From the NCBI RefSeq assembly GCF_030249855.1, contig NZ_JANURN010000001.1, forward strand, positions 248,001 through 312,000: DNA of 64,000 bases, written 5' to 3'. Of this stretch, positions 24,238 to 34,000 are shown piece after piece. Under the pieces are notes generated by a model. It searched no databases. It saw nothing but the letters and a program-made list of their open reading frames with translations, and was not told where the DNA came from. Origin of the DNA: Helicobacter_B zhangjianzhongii (lineage in GTDB: Bacteria; Campylobacterota; Campylobacteria; Campylobacterales; Helicobacteraceae). Position numbers and translations under genes: made by a program. Numbering within the stretch: position 1 is the first letter of the stretch; each line of letters begins with the position of its first letter.

Positions 24238-26597
24238 CGCAGAGCCTTAAGGATCATTTGCACTTCATTGTGCAGGGATTGGATCGTTGCAAAAGTGGAT
24301 TCTAGGGCTTGTATATCACTTGGGCTAGATTGCTTGGCTAGGGTGGATTCTAGTGTGGAGAGATTGTGGGCGATCATCTCTTGCAGGGCATTTTCTTGTG
24401 CTTTGGTATAGGCTGCTAGGCTTTGCTCTAATAAGCCTTGTATGCGTGTATTTTCTTGTGTGAGCAAGTGGGTAAAATCTCCTAGCTGTGTGCGCAAAAG
24501 CTCTTGCAAGCTGGCGCGAAGCTTTTCTTGGGAGTTTTTGCTGTGTGCGTTATTAAGCTCTAGCACGGCTAGGGCTAGGGTGCTAGCTAGGGTGGTGATT
24601 GCAGCAGAGTTATCCGGGTGGGTTATGATGGGCATTGCTAGGGGTGTATCTAGGGGCAAAGAGGCATTAGTAGAGAGTGTGAGCTCATTGAGCGTGCGTA
24701 GCTTCTTGGCGACTTTGTATTTGTATTCACGCATAAGATCGTGGTAGCTATCTTGCAGGCTTTGGTTGATTATGGATTCTACGCGTTCTTTGCTTGGCTT
24801 TGCGTTTTTGGCGTATTCATAGATAGCATCATCATAAAGCTGGGTAAAAAGCCTTTGTATATGGGCGTTTAAGTGGGCATTGATAAGTGATAGTAGCTCG
24901 TGCAAATACTGCATAAAATCGCTTGCCAATGTCTCTAGCTGTTTGTGGGCTTTGTGCATTGACTCTTTTAGCTTTTCATTTTTATCTCGCAATTCTTGTG
25001 CTATTTTGTGTCTATCTTCACTATTTGCTTGCATTATGCGCTGTTGTAGCTCTATATTTTGCCTTGCTGTATCTAGCTCAAGTAGCACTCCCCTATACGC
25101 GCTATATAGCAAGTCTCTTTGCTTGGGTGCATTATCGCCAAAGAGCATAGATTCTAGGTAGGCTTGCACTTTGGGCAGTCCTGTTTGCTCTAGTGTAAAG
25201 CCCTGTGCTTGTGCTTTAGCGATGATGTCTTTATCATCTGTTTTATACCCTAGGGCAAAAAGTGAAGAAACAGGGATAAAGTCAATACTATCTAGCAAGG
25301 CTTGTATATCGCCATCATAGCGTGCTTTTTGCAGCTCTTGTTGTAGGCTTTGGCGGGTGTAGTTTAGGCTAGATTCTAGCTCTTTGCCACTAAGCAAATC
25401 CGCACGCGTTAGCACTACAAGTATCCTTGCTAAATGCCCACCAATGAGCGATTCTAAGATAAAGTCCATATCCTTTTGCGTAGCCGCACAGCTTGCATTC
25501 ATCACATAAATAAGCATATCACACTGCTGGATATAGGATTTTGTAAGCTCTTCACGGATACGCACAGGATCATCAAGCCCGGGTGTATCGACAATCTCGA
25601 CATTATTTTGCAAGAATGCCAGCGGTAGGGCGAGCTTTACCTGCTTGACTAAAGAGTAGAATCCACTTTTGTGGTTGGCTGAAGTGTAGTGGGCTAGCTC
25701 TTCACAGGCTATGGCTTTTTGCCCCATTTCTAGCAAGGCTTTTTGCTCATTTGTGAGTGTATCGCTGCTTTTATGCTGGGCAAGCTCTTGCGGGGTGAAA
25801 AACTCCACTTCCGCACACTCACTTTGCCCATAGTGCAAGATAGTAAGCGCGGCGGTCTCTGGGATTGTGGAGGTGCCTAGCACACTCTTGCCTAATAGTG
25901 CGTTTAAAAAGCTGCTTTTCCCCGCACTTAGCACACCGGCTACACCGATAGAAAAGCCCTTGTTTTGGAGCTTTGCCTTGGCTGTGTCAAGGGCTGGTTT
26001 TGTATGTGGGATGGCGGATTCTAGTGCGCTAGCAATGCTGCTAAACTCATCTTCTAAAGCCTTGGTAGAGATATTGCGCGAAGTGGATTCTAGGCTAGGG
26101 GCGATCTTTTTATCCTGTGAGAAACATATCTCTAGCATTGTAAAAAGTCTTTTTGCTCGTTGTATATCACATAAGCCTGTGGCGATAATATGGCGCATAA
26201 GCTCTAGGCTCTCTTGGATTCTTTTAGGCGACTCACAGGCTAAAATAGCGCATTGCAAAGCTTGCATAGCCACTAGAGAATCGCTAGTAAGATTGCTTGC
26301 ACAAAGCATAGAATCTAATGCCTGCATAATGTGTGTAAATGTCTGTGTCTGCTTATATCGTGCGAAGTTGCTAGAATCTATTGATAAAACAATCGCCATA
26401 GCTTGGGGCGGGATTTGCCCTACAACACTAGCAAGCCTATAAGCATACTCAAGGAGTGCTTCAAGCGTTGCAGGCGTCCCGTGTGTGCTAGAGCTAGAGA
26501 GTATATCTTGCCAAAATGCTTGCAAAAGCTCCTGCCTAGCACAAGAGAGATCTGCATAAGATTGCAGAGCGGATAGGGATTGCGTTGTTGTGTGCAT
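24234..26597 (-). CDS. Dynamin-like GTPase, first of a pair
   Basis: 787 residues from the ATG at 26597 (MHTTTQSLSAL); an ATG at 26684 in the same frame lies at the ribosome-binding site of the divergent nhaA gene and is less likely. A helical region of about 230 residues precedes the GTPase domain: GVLSAGKSSFLNALLG, DTPGLDDP and LTRADL. Long coiled-coil segments follow, with an Asp/Lys/Glu-rich hinge near RDKNEKLKES. It shares the operon with the smaller dynamin-like gene. Likely role: membrane remodelling or repair. 12-mer copies lie near 24297, 24353 and 26094. Confidence 0.83.
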   Translation of the reverse strand: MHTTTQSLSALQSYADLSCARQELLQAFWQDILSSSSTHGTPATLEALLEYAYRLASVVGQIPPQAMAIVLSIDSSNFARYKQTQTFTHIMQALDSMLCASNLTSDSLVAMQALQCAILACESPKRIQESLELMRHIIATGLCDIQRAKRLFTMLEICFSQDKKIAPSLESTSRNISTKALEDEFSSIASALESAIPHTKPALDTAKAKLQNKGFSIGVAGVLSAGKSSFLNALLGKSVLGTSTIPETAALTILHYGQSECAEVEFFTPQELAQHKSSDTLTNEQKALLEMGQKAIACEELAHYTSANHKSGFYSLVKQVKLALPLAFLQNNVEIVDTPGLDDPVRIREELTKSYIQQCDMLIYVMNASCAATQKDMDFILESLIGGHLARILVVLTRADLLSGKELESSLNYTRQSLQQELQKARYDGDIQALLDSIDFIPVSSLFALGYKTDDKDIIAKAQAQGFTLEQTGLPKVQAYLESMLFGDNAPKQRDLLYSAYRGVLLELDTARQNIELQQRIMQANSEDRHKIAQELRDKNEKLKESMHKAHKQLETLASDFMQYLHELLSLINAHLNAHIQRLFTQLYDDAIYEYAKNAKPSKERVESIINQSLQDSYHDLMREYKYKVAKKLRTLNELTLSTNASLPLDTPLAMPIITHPDNSAAITTLASTLALAVLELNNAHSKNSQEKLRASLQELLRTQLGDFTHLLTQENTRIQGLLEQSLAAYTKAQENALQEMIAHNLSTLESTLAKQSSPSDIQALESTFATIQSLHNEVQMILKALR

Positions 26598-26659
26598 ATA
26601 TGGACTTTGTTTTAGGGATTTGCGCGAGATTTTACCAAAAAACACTTGCAAAATATTGT

Positions 26660-26665
26660 TATAAT
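26660..26665 (+). promoter_or_regulatory. -10 box for nhaA
   Basis: TATAAT 29 bases before the nhaA ATG, with a T/A-rich stretch upstream in place of a -35 box. Confidence 0.6.
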
Positions 26666-26693
26666 CTCGCCATTTTATTTTCAAGGGGTGTGT

Positions 26694-28109
26694 ATGCAGC
26701 CAACAGAGCGGAATCTAGAGAAGCTAGGATTGCGAGATGTGTTTGTCAATTTTTTAAAAAGTGAAGCATTTGGGGGGGTGTTTTTGTTTTTCGCAGCGGT
26801 GCTTGCGATGATTATGGCAAACTCCCCTTTAAGCGAAGCGTATTTTAACTTTTGGCATATGAAGCTAGGTGTAGAGATACAAGGGCTTATGCATCCATTT
26901 CCGTTTTTAGCGCATCTTGGCGCACAAGGAGAAGATGGCAGTATATTTATCGGCTTTAGTATGCATCATTGGATTAGCGATGTGCTTATGGCGTTGTTTT
27001 TCTTAATGGTGGGGCTAGAGATTAAGCGCGAGGTGCTTTTTGGCGAGCTAGCAAGTGTGAAAAAGGCGTTATTCCCAGCTCTTGCGGCAGTTGGCGGTAT
27101 GCTTATCCCCGGAGCGATTTACTTTGGGCTAAATGCCGGCACACCTTCAGCACACGGCTTTGGAATCCCTATGGCGACAGATATTGCCTTTGCTCTTGGG
27201 GTGATAATGCTCCTTAAATCGCGCGTGCCTATGGCGTTGAAGGTCTTTTTGGTAACGCTTGCAGTGGTTGATGATCTAGGGGCGATTGTGGTGATCGCGC
27301 TGTTTTATACAAGCACTTTGAATTATGCGTATTTAGGCTTGGCAGCGGTGCTTATTTGTGTGCTTATCGCGCTTAATAAGTGTGGCGTTAGAGCGTTAGC
27401 TCCGTATTTGTGTGTGGGTGTGGTGCTGTGGTTTGCCGTGCATAATAGCGGGATCCACGCGACTATTTCTGCTGTGGCTTTGGCGTTTTGTATCCCTGTG
27501 CGCCCTAAATTTGATCTGCAAGATTTCACGCCGTATGTCGGCACGATGGTAGATAATTTTGTCCGTAGCAAGAGCGATGAGCAGGTGTTTTTAAATGAAT
27601 CTCAAGTAAGAAGCCTCCGTGATATGCGTGAGACTATCGCACAAGTGCAAAGCCCACTTGGGCGACTAGAACGCACCTTGCACCCGTGGAGTGCGTATTG
27701 CATTATGCCGCTATTTGGCTTTGCCAATGCGGGTGTGCGGCTTGATGATGGCATAGATTTTAGCGCGCTTTTGGGATTTGATCATATATTTTTAGGCGTG
27801 GTTTTAGGACTGCTTATCGGTAAGCCTTTGGGGATTTTCCTTATCACATTTTTATGTGAGAAATTAGGCATTGCCTCGCGTCCTAGTGGGATTACTTGGG
27901 GTGAGATTCTAGGGGCTGGTATGCTAGCAGGGATTGGCTTTACGATGTCGATTTTTGTATCCGAGCTTGCGTTTAAGGGTGTGGAGAATGCCGAGCAAGC
28001 AGCAGAGATCTCTAAAATCGCCATTCTTAGCGGCTCGCTTATGTCGGGTATTATTGGCGCGGCTTTTTTGCTCCTAGTCGCAAAAATAAAGGATAAAGTA
28101 AATAAATAG
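26694..28109 (+). CDS. nhaA: Na+/H+ antiporter NhaA
   Basis: 471 residues from the ATG at 26694, with AAGGGG six bases upstream. It exchanges sodium for protons across the inner membrane. About 12 membrane segments are seen, with the two neighbouring ion-binding Asp in VVDDLGAI and a conserved GFTMSIF near the end. The cytoplasmic loop around residues 290-330 is longer than in E. coli, as in other Helicobacter NhaA proteins. It contains a G7 run near 26772. It heads the block conserved with HP1552-HP1541. Confidence 0.95.
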   Translation: MQPTERNLEKLGLRDVFVNFLKSEAFGGVFLFFAAVLAMIMANSPLSEAYFNFWHMKLGVEIQGLMHPFPFLAHLGAQGEDGSIFIGFSMHHWISDVLMALFFLMVGLEIKREVLFGELASVKKALFPALAAVGGMLIPGAIYFGLNAGTPSAHGFGIPMATDIAFALGVIMLLKSRVPMALKVFLVTLAVVDDLGAIVVIALFYTSTLNYAYLGLAAVLICVLIALNKCGVRALAPYLCVGVVLWFAVHNSGIHATISAVALAFCIPVRPKFDLQDFTPYVGTMVDNFVRSKSDEQVFLNESQVRSLRDMRETIAQVQSPLGRLERTLHPWSAYCIMPLFGFANAGVRLDDGIDFSALLGFDHIFLGVVLGLLIGKPLGIFLITFLCEKLGIASRPSGITWGEILGAGMLAGIGFTMSIFVSELAFKGVENAEQAAEISKIAILSGSLMSGIIGAAFLLLVAKIKDKVNK

Positions 28110-28113
28110 GCGT

Positions 28114-28119
28114 TATAAT
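28114..28119 (+). promoter_or_regulatory. -10 box for yajC-secDF
   Basis: TATAAT just after the nhaA stop and 32 bases before yajC. Confidence 0.55.
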
Positions 28120-28150
28120 GCGCCCCTAATTTATGCATAAGGATGTCTCT

Positions 28151-28444
28151 ATGGGTAGTAATGCTAATGAGCTTTTTGTCTCTCTTTTGCCTCTTATTGT
28201 GCTTTTTGCTGTGTTTTACTTCTTTCTTATCCGTCCCCAGCGCGTGCAAGCTAAACGCCACAAAGAAATGCTAGAAGGATTGAAAAAGGGCGATAAAGTC
28301 GTAAGCTCTGGGGGATTTATTTGTGAGATCATCAAAGTAGAAGGGCTGTTTTTTAGCGTGCGATTAAGTGATGAGAGCACTGCTAGGCTTTCTAGGGATT
28401 TTGTCGCCTATAAATATGATGATACACAAGCTACGCAATCATAG
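28151..28444 (+). CDS. yajC: Preprotein translocase subunit YajC
   Basis: 97 residues from the ATG at 28151 (AAGGA eight bases upstream). One N-terminal membrane helix (LFVSLLPLIVLFAVFYFFLIRPQ) is followed by the small cytoplasmic domain with GDKVVSSGGF. It accompanies SecDF, which is encoded next. Confidence 0.95.
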   Translation: MGSNANELFVSLLPLIVLFAVFYFFLIRPQRVQAKRHKEMLEGLKKGDKVVSSGGFICEIIKVEGLFFSVRLSDESTARLSRDFVAYKYDDTQATQS

Positions 28445-28464
28445 CTACTACATTAGATAATTAG

Positions 28465-30159
28465 ATGAAACTCTTTCAGCCGAGATTCCTTGTCTTTTTG
28501 GGGGCTTTGTGTTTTGGCTTGGTGTTTAGTGTGCCAAGCTTTTTTGACACTAAGGGCTATAAAATCACATTAGGGCTTGATTTGCAAGGCGGCTTGCAGC
28601 TCTTGCTTGGTGTGGATACAGATGCGGCAATTACCGCGCGCTACTCTTCTATCGCTTCTGCCATAGAGTATGAAGCAGGCAAAAAGCAGATTCTACTCTC
28701 TCCTGTGCAAGCCCAAGAGAGCAGCGTGCAGTTTGATTTGATCGATTCTACTGAGGCTAGCGAGCTTGAAATCTTGCTCAAATCTTTGCGCGGTATCGCC
28801 TATGAAGCCCAAGAATACCACTACACCATTATCCTTACCCAGCAAGAGCGAGATGAAGTGCGCAAGCAGGCTATCGCTCAAGCGATCACAACTATCCGCA
28901 ACCGCCTAAATGAATTTGGGCTCGGCGAGCCTAGCGTAACACAACAAGGGCGAGAGCAGATTCTAGTAGAATTGCCCGGGATCAAAAACACCAAGCAAGA
29001 GCAGCGCGTGCGTGATCTTATCTCTAAGGCAGCATTTTTGCAGATGATGGCAGTCGATGAAGATCGCGTGAGCCGCGTGTATGCTATGAGTGATTTTGAA
29101 GCACAAGGCTTTAGTGATGTGATTTTGCCCTTTGCAGAATCCACCAAAGAAGCCCAAAGTGCTATGGCTAGGGGCGAGGGCGTGCCAAAGCTTTTGCTAA
29201 AGGCGACAGCTATTTTAGATGGCTCTATGATAAGCGATGCACGCGTAGCGTATGATGAAAACCACCGCCCTGTGGTGGCATTTGAGCTAAACGCACAAGG
29301 GGCAAAGCGATTTGCTGATTTTTCAAGTGCTAGCATAGGTAAGCGTATGGCAATCGTGCTAGATAGCAAGATTTACTCCGCGCCTGTGATTCGCGCTAGG
29401 ATTGCTTCAAGCGGGCAAATTAGTGGGGATTTCACAGAAGAGGAAGCCACAGATCTAGCGATCACTTTGCGAAGCGGGGCATTGCCTGTGCCACTCTCTG
29501 TGCTAGAAAAGCGCAGTGTGGGTCCTAGTCTAGGATCTGATAGTATCCGTGCTTCAATGCTCGCACTCATTGGTGGCTTTGTGCTGGTAGTGGGCTTTAT
29601 GATCGTGTATTACGCGCTAGCAGGGGTTATCGCTTCTTGCGCGCTTGTGGTAAATCTCTTGCTGATTATTGCGGTTATGGCAATCTTTGGTGCGACATTG
29701 ACACTGCCCGGTATGGCAGGGATCGTGCTAACAGTCGGGGTAGCCGTTGATGCAAATATCATCATCAATGAAAGAATCCGCGAAGCCTTGCGTGCTGGAG
29801 AGTCGATCGCGCGGGCGATCCAAGTAGGCTATATCAATGCCTCTCGCGCGATTTTTGACTCTAATATCACCTCTCTTATCGCTTCATTTTTGCTCTATGC
29901 CTATGGCACAGGCGCGATCCAAGGCTTTGCTATCACTACAGGGATTGGGATTTTAGCTTCTATCATCACAGCCATCATCGGCACACACGGGATCTATGAA
30001 GTCTTGCTCCCTAGACTTAGCAAGACAAAATCAATGAAGCTGTGGTTTGGCGTGTCTTATCCTGCTGTGAAGTCAGCTATGCACGCTACTAAGCCAAAAG
30101 CAAGCATTAAATCCGCGCCCAAAGGAGTCAAAGGAGAGCAAAATAATGGAAATTTTTAA
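28465..30159 (+). CDS. secD: Protein translocase subunit SecD
   Basis: 564 residues. With SecF it uses the proton gradient to pull exported proteins through SecYEG. An N-terminal membrane helix is followed by GLDLQGGLQLLLGVD, the periplasmic P1 domain, and five C-terminal membrane helices with the VGVAVDANIIINERIREALR signature. The last 14 bases overlap secF. The C-terminal tail (KPKASIKSAPKGVKGEQ) is basic and poorly conserved. Confidence 0.96.
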   Translation: MKLFQPRFLVFLGALCFGLVFSVPSFFDTKGYKITLGLDLQGGLQLLLGVDTDAAITARYSSIASAIEYEAGKKQILLSPVQAQESSVQFDLIDSTEASELEILLKSLRGIAYEAQEYHYTIILTQQERDEVRKQAIAQAITTIRNRLNEFGLGEPSVTQQGREQILVELPGIKNTKQEQRVRDLISKAAFLQMMAVDEDRVSRVYAMSDFEAQGFSDVILPFAESTKEAQSAMARGEGVPKLLLKATAILDGSMISDARVAYDENHRPVVAFELNAQGAKRFADFSSASIGKRMAIVLDSKIYSAPVIRARIASSGQISGDFTEEEATDLAITLRSGALPVPLSVLEKRSVGPSLGSDSIRASMLALIGGFVLVVGFMIVYYALAGVIASCALVVNLLLIIAVMAIFGATLTLPGMAGIVLTVGVAVDANIIINERIREALRAGESIARAIQVGYINASRAIFDSNITSLIASFLLYAYGTGAIQGFAITTGIGILASIITAIIGTHGIYEVLLPRLSKTKSMKLWFGVSYPAVKSAMHATKPKASIKSAPKGVKGEQNNGNF

Positions 30160-31111
30160 ACAAGTGCGCCTTATTGATTTTGTGAAATACTCTAATTATG
30201 GGCTATGGCTTAGTGTCGCGCTATTGGCAGTGGCGGTGTTTTTGTTTATCAAGCCCGGCTTTACTGCGGGGATTGATTTTGCTGGGGGGAGTAGTGCGCA
30301 GCTACGCTATGAGGGCAAAGCTCCCATTGAGCAAGTGCGAGCGTTGCTAGAGCCTGTGTTTAAAGGAGTGCAGGTAAGCGAGTTTGACTCTGCGCAAGAA
30401 TTGCTTGTCAAAATCCCCAATAACGCCGAGCTTGAAGGGCGCAATCTCGCCCCTATGCTAGAATCCACCTTAGCCCCAAGTGGCAGCTTTGAGATCCGCA
30501 AGCTAGACTCTGTGGGGGCGAAAGTCGGCGCAGAGCTTAAGGAAAAGGGCATTGTCTCACTGCTATTAGCATTTATCGCGATGATGGTGTATGTGAGCTT
30601 CCGCTATGAGTGGAGGTTTGCTCTGGCTGGGATTTTGGCATTGATACACGATGTGATCATCACTGCTGCAAGTGTTGTGATTTTTGATATTGATGTAAAT
30701 TTGGAAGTTGTAGCAGCACTGCTTACTTTGATAGGATATTCGATCAATGATACCATTATCATCTTTGATAGAATCCGTGAAAAAATGCTCAATGATAAGA
30801 CAAATGATATTGCCCTTGTTATCAATGAAGCTATTTCTCACACGCTTTCACGCACGCTGCTCACTTCACTTACGGTGTTTTTTGTCGTGCTGACTTTGTA
30901 TGTCTTTGGTGGGTCGATTATTGTGGGATTCTCCTTGCCTATGCTTGTGGGGGTGATTGTAGGGACTTATAGCTCAATGTTTCTTGCCCCAAAGCTTGCG
31001 ATACTGCTAGGCTTTGATATAGAAAAGTATCATAACAAAGAGCTAGAAAAGCAAAAGCGCGCAAAAGAGAGAGCTAGAATCCGCCAGCAGTATGAGGGCG
31101 GACGGGTCTAG
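30146..31111 (+). CDS. secF: Protein translocase subunit SecF
   Basis: 321 residues. Six membrane helices with GIDFAGGSS after the first and the paired motif YSINDTIIIFDRIRE near the fourth. It acts with SecD. A 12-mer copy (near 30459) lies inside the periplasmic domain and gives the residues LESTLAPSG, showing that the motif is tolerated in an essential gene. The ribosome-binding site lies within secD. Confidence 0.96.
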   Translation: MEIFKQVRLIDFVKYSNYGLWLSVALLAVAVFLFIKPGFTAGIDFAGGSSAQLRYEGKAPIEQVRALLEPVFKGVQVSEFDSAQELLVKIPNNAELEGRNLAPMLESTLAPSGSFEIRKLDSVGAKVGAELKEKGIVSLLLAFIAMMVYVSFRYEWRFALAGILALIHDVIITAASVVIFDIDVNLEVVAALLTLIGYSINDTIIIFDRIREKMLNDKTNDIALVINEAISHTLSRTLLTSLTVFFVVLTLYVFGGSIIVGFSLPMLVGVIVGTYSSMFLAPKLAILLGFDIEKYHNKELEKQKRAKERARIRQQYEGGRV

Positions 31112-31154
31112 AGGGAGTGTGGAAGTGAGTTACTGTGTGGTTATGAGAGATTCA

Positions 31155-31202
31155 GGTGTCTTTAGAAAAAGCCGACACCCACAAAACAAAAAGTGGATTC
31201 TA
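31155..31202. repeat. Remnant repeat module and 12-mer between secF and the next gene
   Basis: A GGTGTC...GACACC hairpin enclosing TTTAGAAAAAGCC, a fragment like the modules in the islands, followed by AGTGGATTCTAG at 31191-31202. Only about 15 bases separate it from the next start codon. Confidence 0.55.
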
Positions 31203-31217
31203 GAATAAGGAGCTAGT

Positions 31218-31559
31218 ATGGACTGGGGTAAAGTCATTTTTATTTTTTTCACACTAAGCAGTGCGACTTCTACGGCAGGCTTTTTGTATGCGCCGGATTT
31301 GACGATTTTGTTTGTCGCTATTGCGCTAAATCTTATCGCCACGACCTTGAAAATCGGCGTGCGTAAAAGGCTCTCATCAGAGCTGTTTGCTAGCTCGATT
31401 GTCGCGGATCTGCATTTGTTGCCAGCATTTGGTGTGTTGCAAGTGTTTCATAACGAAAAGCTAGCCTATGTCTTTGTGCTAGGCGCGCTTATGGCAAATA
31501 TCTTCTCGCTTATTTTGATTCTCATTGAGAGTGCGCAGAAGCAAGATGTGGATTTCTAG
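31218..31559 (+). CDS. DUF6394-type small membrane protein
   Basis: 113 residues with three or four predicted membrane segments and no charged catalytic motif. AAGGAG precedes the ATG. The position between secF and leuS is the same as HP1548 in H. pylori, so it is an old member of this block. Function unknown. Confidence 0.75.
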   Translation: MDWGKVIFIFFTLSSATSTAGFLYAPDLTILFVAIALNLIATTLKIGVRKRLSSELFASSIVADLHLLPAFGVLQVFHNEKLAYVFVLGALMANIFSLILILIESAQKQDVDF

Positions 31560-31567
31560 GATCGTGT

Positions 31568-34000
31568 ATGCGTAGCTATAATCCAAAAACCATAGAAAAA
31601 AAGTGGCAGCAGCATTGGGCGGAGACAGGGGTATTTGAGCCAGAGTGGGATTCTAACAAGCCTAAAAAATATATCCTAAGTATGTTTCCCTACCCAAGTG
31701 GCGCGATCCATATGGGGCATGTGCGTAACTACTGCATAGGCGATGCGCTAGCAAGGTATTATCGCAATCGTGGCTTTAATGTCTTGCACCCTATCGGCTT
31801 TGACGCCTTTGGTATGCCAGCAGAAAATGCCGCTATCAAGCACAAGCTTCACCCAAAATCTTGGACTTATGACAATATGAATGCTATGCGTGCGGAGTTT
31901 CGCGCTTTGGGCTTATCTTTTTCAGCACAGCAGGATTTGGCGACTTGTGATCCTATTTATACAAAATGGGAGCAAGAATTTTTCATAGAAATGTGGGAAA
32001 AGGGGCTTATATACCGCAAAAAAGCCTTGCTAAATTGGTGTCCTAAGGATCTTACCGTGCTAGCAAATGAGCAGGTGATCGATGGTAAGTGCTGGCGATG
32101 TGATACGCAAGTTGTGCAAAAAGAAATGGAGCAATACTACATAAAAATCACTGATTATGCAGAAGAGCTGCTTGAAGATTTACAGACTTTAGAGGGCAAA
32201 TGGTCGCCACAAGTGCTGCTTATGCAGAAAAATTGGATCGGTAAGTCCCACGGGCTGCAGTTTGGACTCTCCCTAGAATCTAGTGCCAAAGAGCGCAGTG
32301 GGATAGAGAGTCTTGAAGTTTTTACCACGCGCCCGGATACGATTTTTGGCGTTACTTATTGTGCTATTGCACCAGAGCATCCGTTGGTGCAAGCAGTCTT
32401 TGCCACTTTGGATACGCAAGCTAAAGAGAGTATCATAGCTATGCAAAATACTAGTGCCAAAGATCGCGCCATCGCGCCAAAGCAGGGCGTGGATTTGGGG
32501 GTTAAGGTGATTCACCCGCTTACAGATGAGCTACTGCCTGTGTGGGTGGCAAATTTCGTGCTTATGGATTATGGATCTGGGGCGGTGATGAGTGTGCCAG
32601 CACACGATGAAAGAGATTTTGACTTTGCTAAGAAGTATGGGCTGCCTATCAAGCAAGCCTTGCAGACGCAAAATCCCCTGCCTTGTAGCGATGATGGGGC
32701 AATGCTAGAAGGGGCGTTTAAGGGGCTTAGTGGTGATGAAGCTAGGCAGGCAATGATTAAGCATTTTGAGCAAAATGGACTTGGCAGGGGCGTGGTGCAA
32801 TATCGCTTGCGTGATTGGGGAGTGTCTAGGCAGAGATATTGGGGTGCGCCTATTCCTATCGTGCATTGTGATGATTGTGGGGCTGTGCCAGAGAGATTAG
32901 AAAATCTCCCTATAACACTGCCAGAAGAAGTAGCAATCACCGGCGAGGGCAATCCACTTGCTAGCCACTCTAGCTTTATGCACGCTCTTTGTCCTAAGTG
33001 TGGCAAGCAGGCTAGGCGAGAGAGCGATACGATGGATACTTTTGTAGAATCTAGCTGGTATTTTCTGCGCTATGCCACGCGGCGTGATAAGTGGGAGCAG
33101 TGTGGCATTGATACAAAGAGCGTGGCGTATTGGCTGCAGGTTGATGAGTATATCGGCGGGATTGAGCACGCGATTTTACATTTGCTGTATGCACGCTTTT
33201 TTACCAAAGTGTTGCGCGATTTGGGCTATCATAGCTTCAATGAGCCTTTTGCCCATTTGCTTACACAAGGAATGGTGCTAAAAGATGGCGCGAAAATGGC
33301 AAAATCTAAGGGCAATGTTGTCAATCCTAAGGATATTTTACACGCGTATGGCGCAGATACAGCGCGGCTGTTTATCCTCTTTGCTGCTCCACCTATCAAA
33401 GAGCTTGAGTGGAATGATAATGGCGTAGAAGGGGCAAATCGCTTTATCCGCCGCTTGTATGAGAGAGCGCAAAATGCCTACCCTACTAAAGAGACCCCGC
33501 GCATTGATGGAAGCAAGCTAGATTCTACGCAAAAGCTCGCACGCAAAAAGCTTTATGAAGCCTTGCAAAAAAGCCAAGAAGTTTTCACCAAACGGCAGAA
33601 TAATTATAATTTTAATACACTCATTGCCTCTTGTATGGAGGCTTTCAATGCCCTAAATGCGCAGGATAATCCAGATATTTGGACAGAGGGGTATTTCATT
33701 TTGCTGTCCATTTTAGAGCCTATTATCCCACATATTTGCTGGGAGCTTAGTGAGGAGCTTTTTGGTCTAGCAAACTTTGGCGAGATAAAAGTGGATTCTA
33801 GTGTGTTTGCTAGTGATGAGATGATCTATGCTGTTACTATCAATGGCAAAAAGCGTGCAGAAATTAGCGTGCAAACAAGTGCGCAAAAGCCCCAAATCAT
33901 CGAGCAAGCAAAGCAAGCTGCACAAAAATGGCTGCTTGGGACAACTATCAAAAAAGAAGTCTTTGTCCCAAATAAACTTGTAAATTTCGTGGTGGTGTGA
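31568..34000 (+). CDS. leuS: Leucyl-tRNA synthetase
   Basis: 810 residues. It charges tRNA-Leu. Motifs: the class I signature as HMGH (PYPSGAIHMGHVRNY), the zinc-type knuckle CPKD...CWRCDT, the editing domain (TTRPDTIFGVTY), and KMAKSKGN for KMSKS. A 12-mer near 33789 encodes KVDSSVF close to the C-terminus. Confidence 0.97.
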   Translation: MRSYNPKTIEKKWQQHWAETGVFEPEWDSNKPKKYILSMFPYPSGAIHMGHVRNYCIGDALARYYRNRGFNVLHPIGFDAFGMPAENAAIKHKLHPKSWTYDNMNAMRAEFRALGLSFSAQQDLATCDPIYTKWEQEFFIEMWEKGLIYRKKALLNWCPKDLTVLANEQVIDGKCWRCDTQVVQKEMEQYYIKITDYAEELLEDLQTLEGKWSPQVLLMQKNWIGKSHGLQFGLSLESSAKERSGIESLEVFTTRPDTIFGVTYCAIAPEHPLVQAVFATLDTQAKESIIAMQNTSAKDRAIAPKQGVDLGVKVIHPLTDELLPVWVANFVLMDYGSGAVMSVPAHDERDFDFAKKYGLPIKQALQTQNPLPCSDDGAMLEGAFKGLSGDEARQAMIKHFEQNGLGRGVVQYRLRDWGVSRQRYWGAPIPIVHCDDCGAVPERLENLPITLPEEVAITGEGNPLASHSSFMHALCPKCGKQARRESDTMDTFVESSWYFLRYATRRDKWEQCGIDTKSVAYWLQVDEYIGGIEHAILHLLYARFFTKVLRDLGYHSFNEPFAHLLTQGMVLKDGAKMAKSKGNVVNPKDILHAYGADTARLFILFAAPPIKELEWNDNGVEGANRFIRRLYERAQNAYPTKETPRIDGSKLDSTQKLARKKLYEALQKSQEVFTKRQNNYNFNTLIASCMEAFNALNAQDNPDIWTEGYFILLSILEPIIPHICWELSEELFGLANFGEIKVDSSVFASDEMIYAVTINGKKRAEISVQTSAQKPQIIEQAKQAAQKWLLGTTIKKEVFVPNKLVNFVVV

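Noticed and set aside
26598..26684. Longer N-terminus for the first dynamin-like GTPase
   Set aside because: It would place the start on the nhaA ribosome-binding site and overlap the nhaA promoter; the ATG at 26597 fits better.
28878..29369. 163-codon frame opposite secD
   Set aside because: Shadow of a highly conserved coding region; no ribosome-binding site or recognisable fold.
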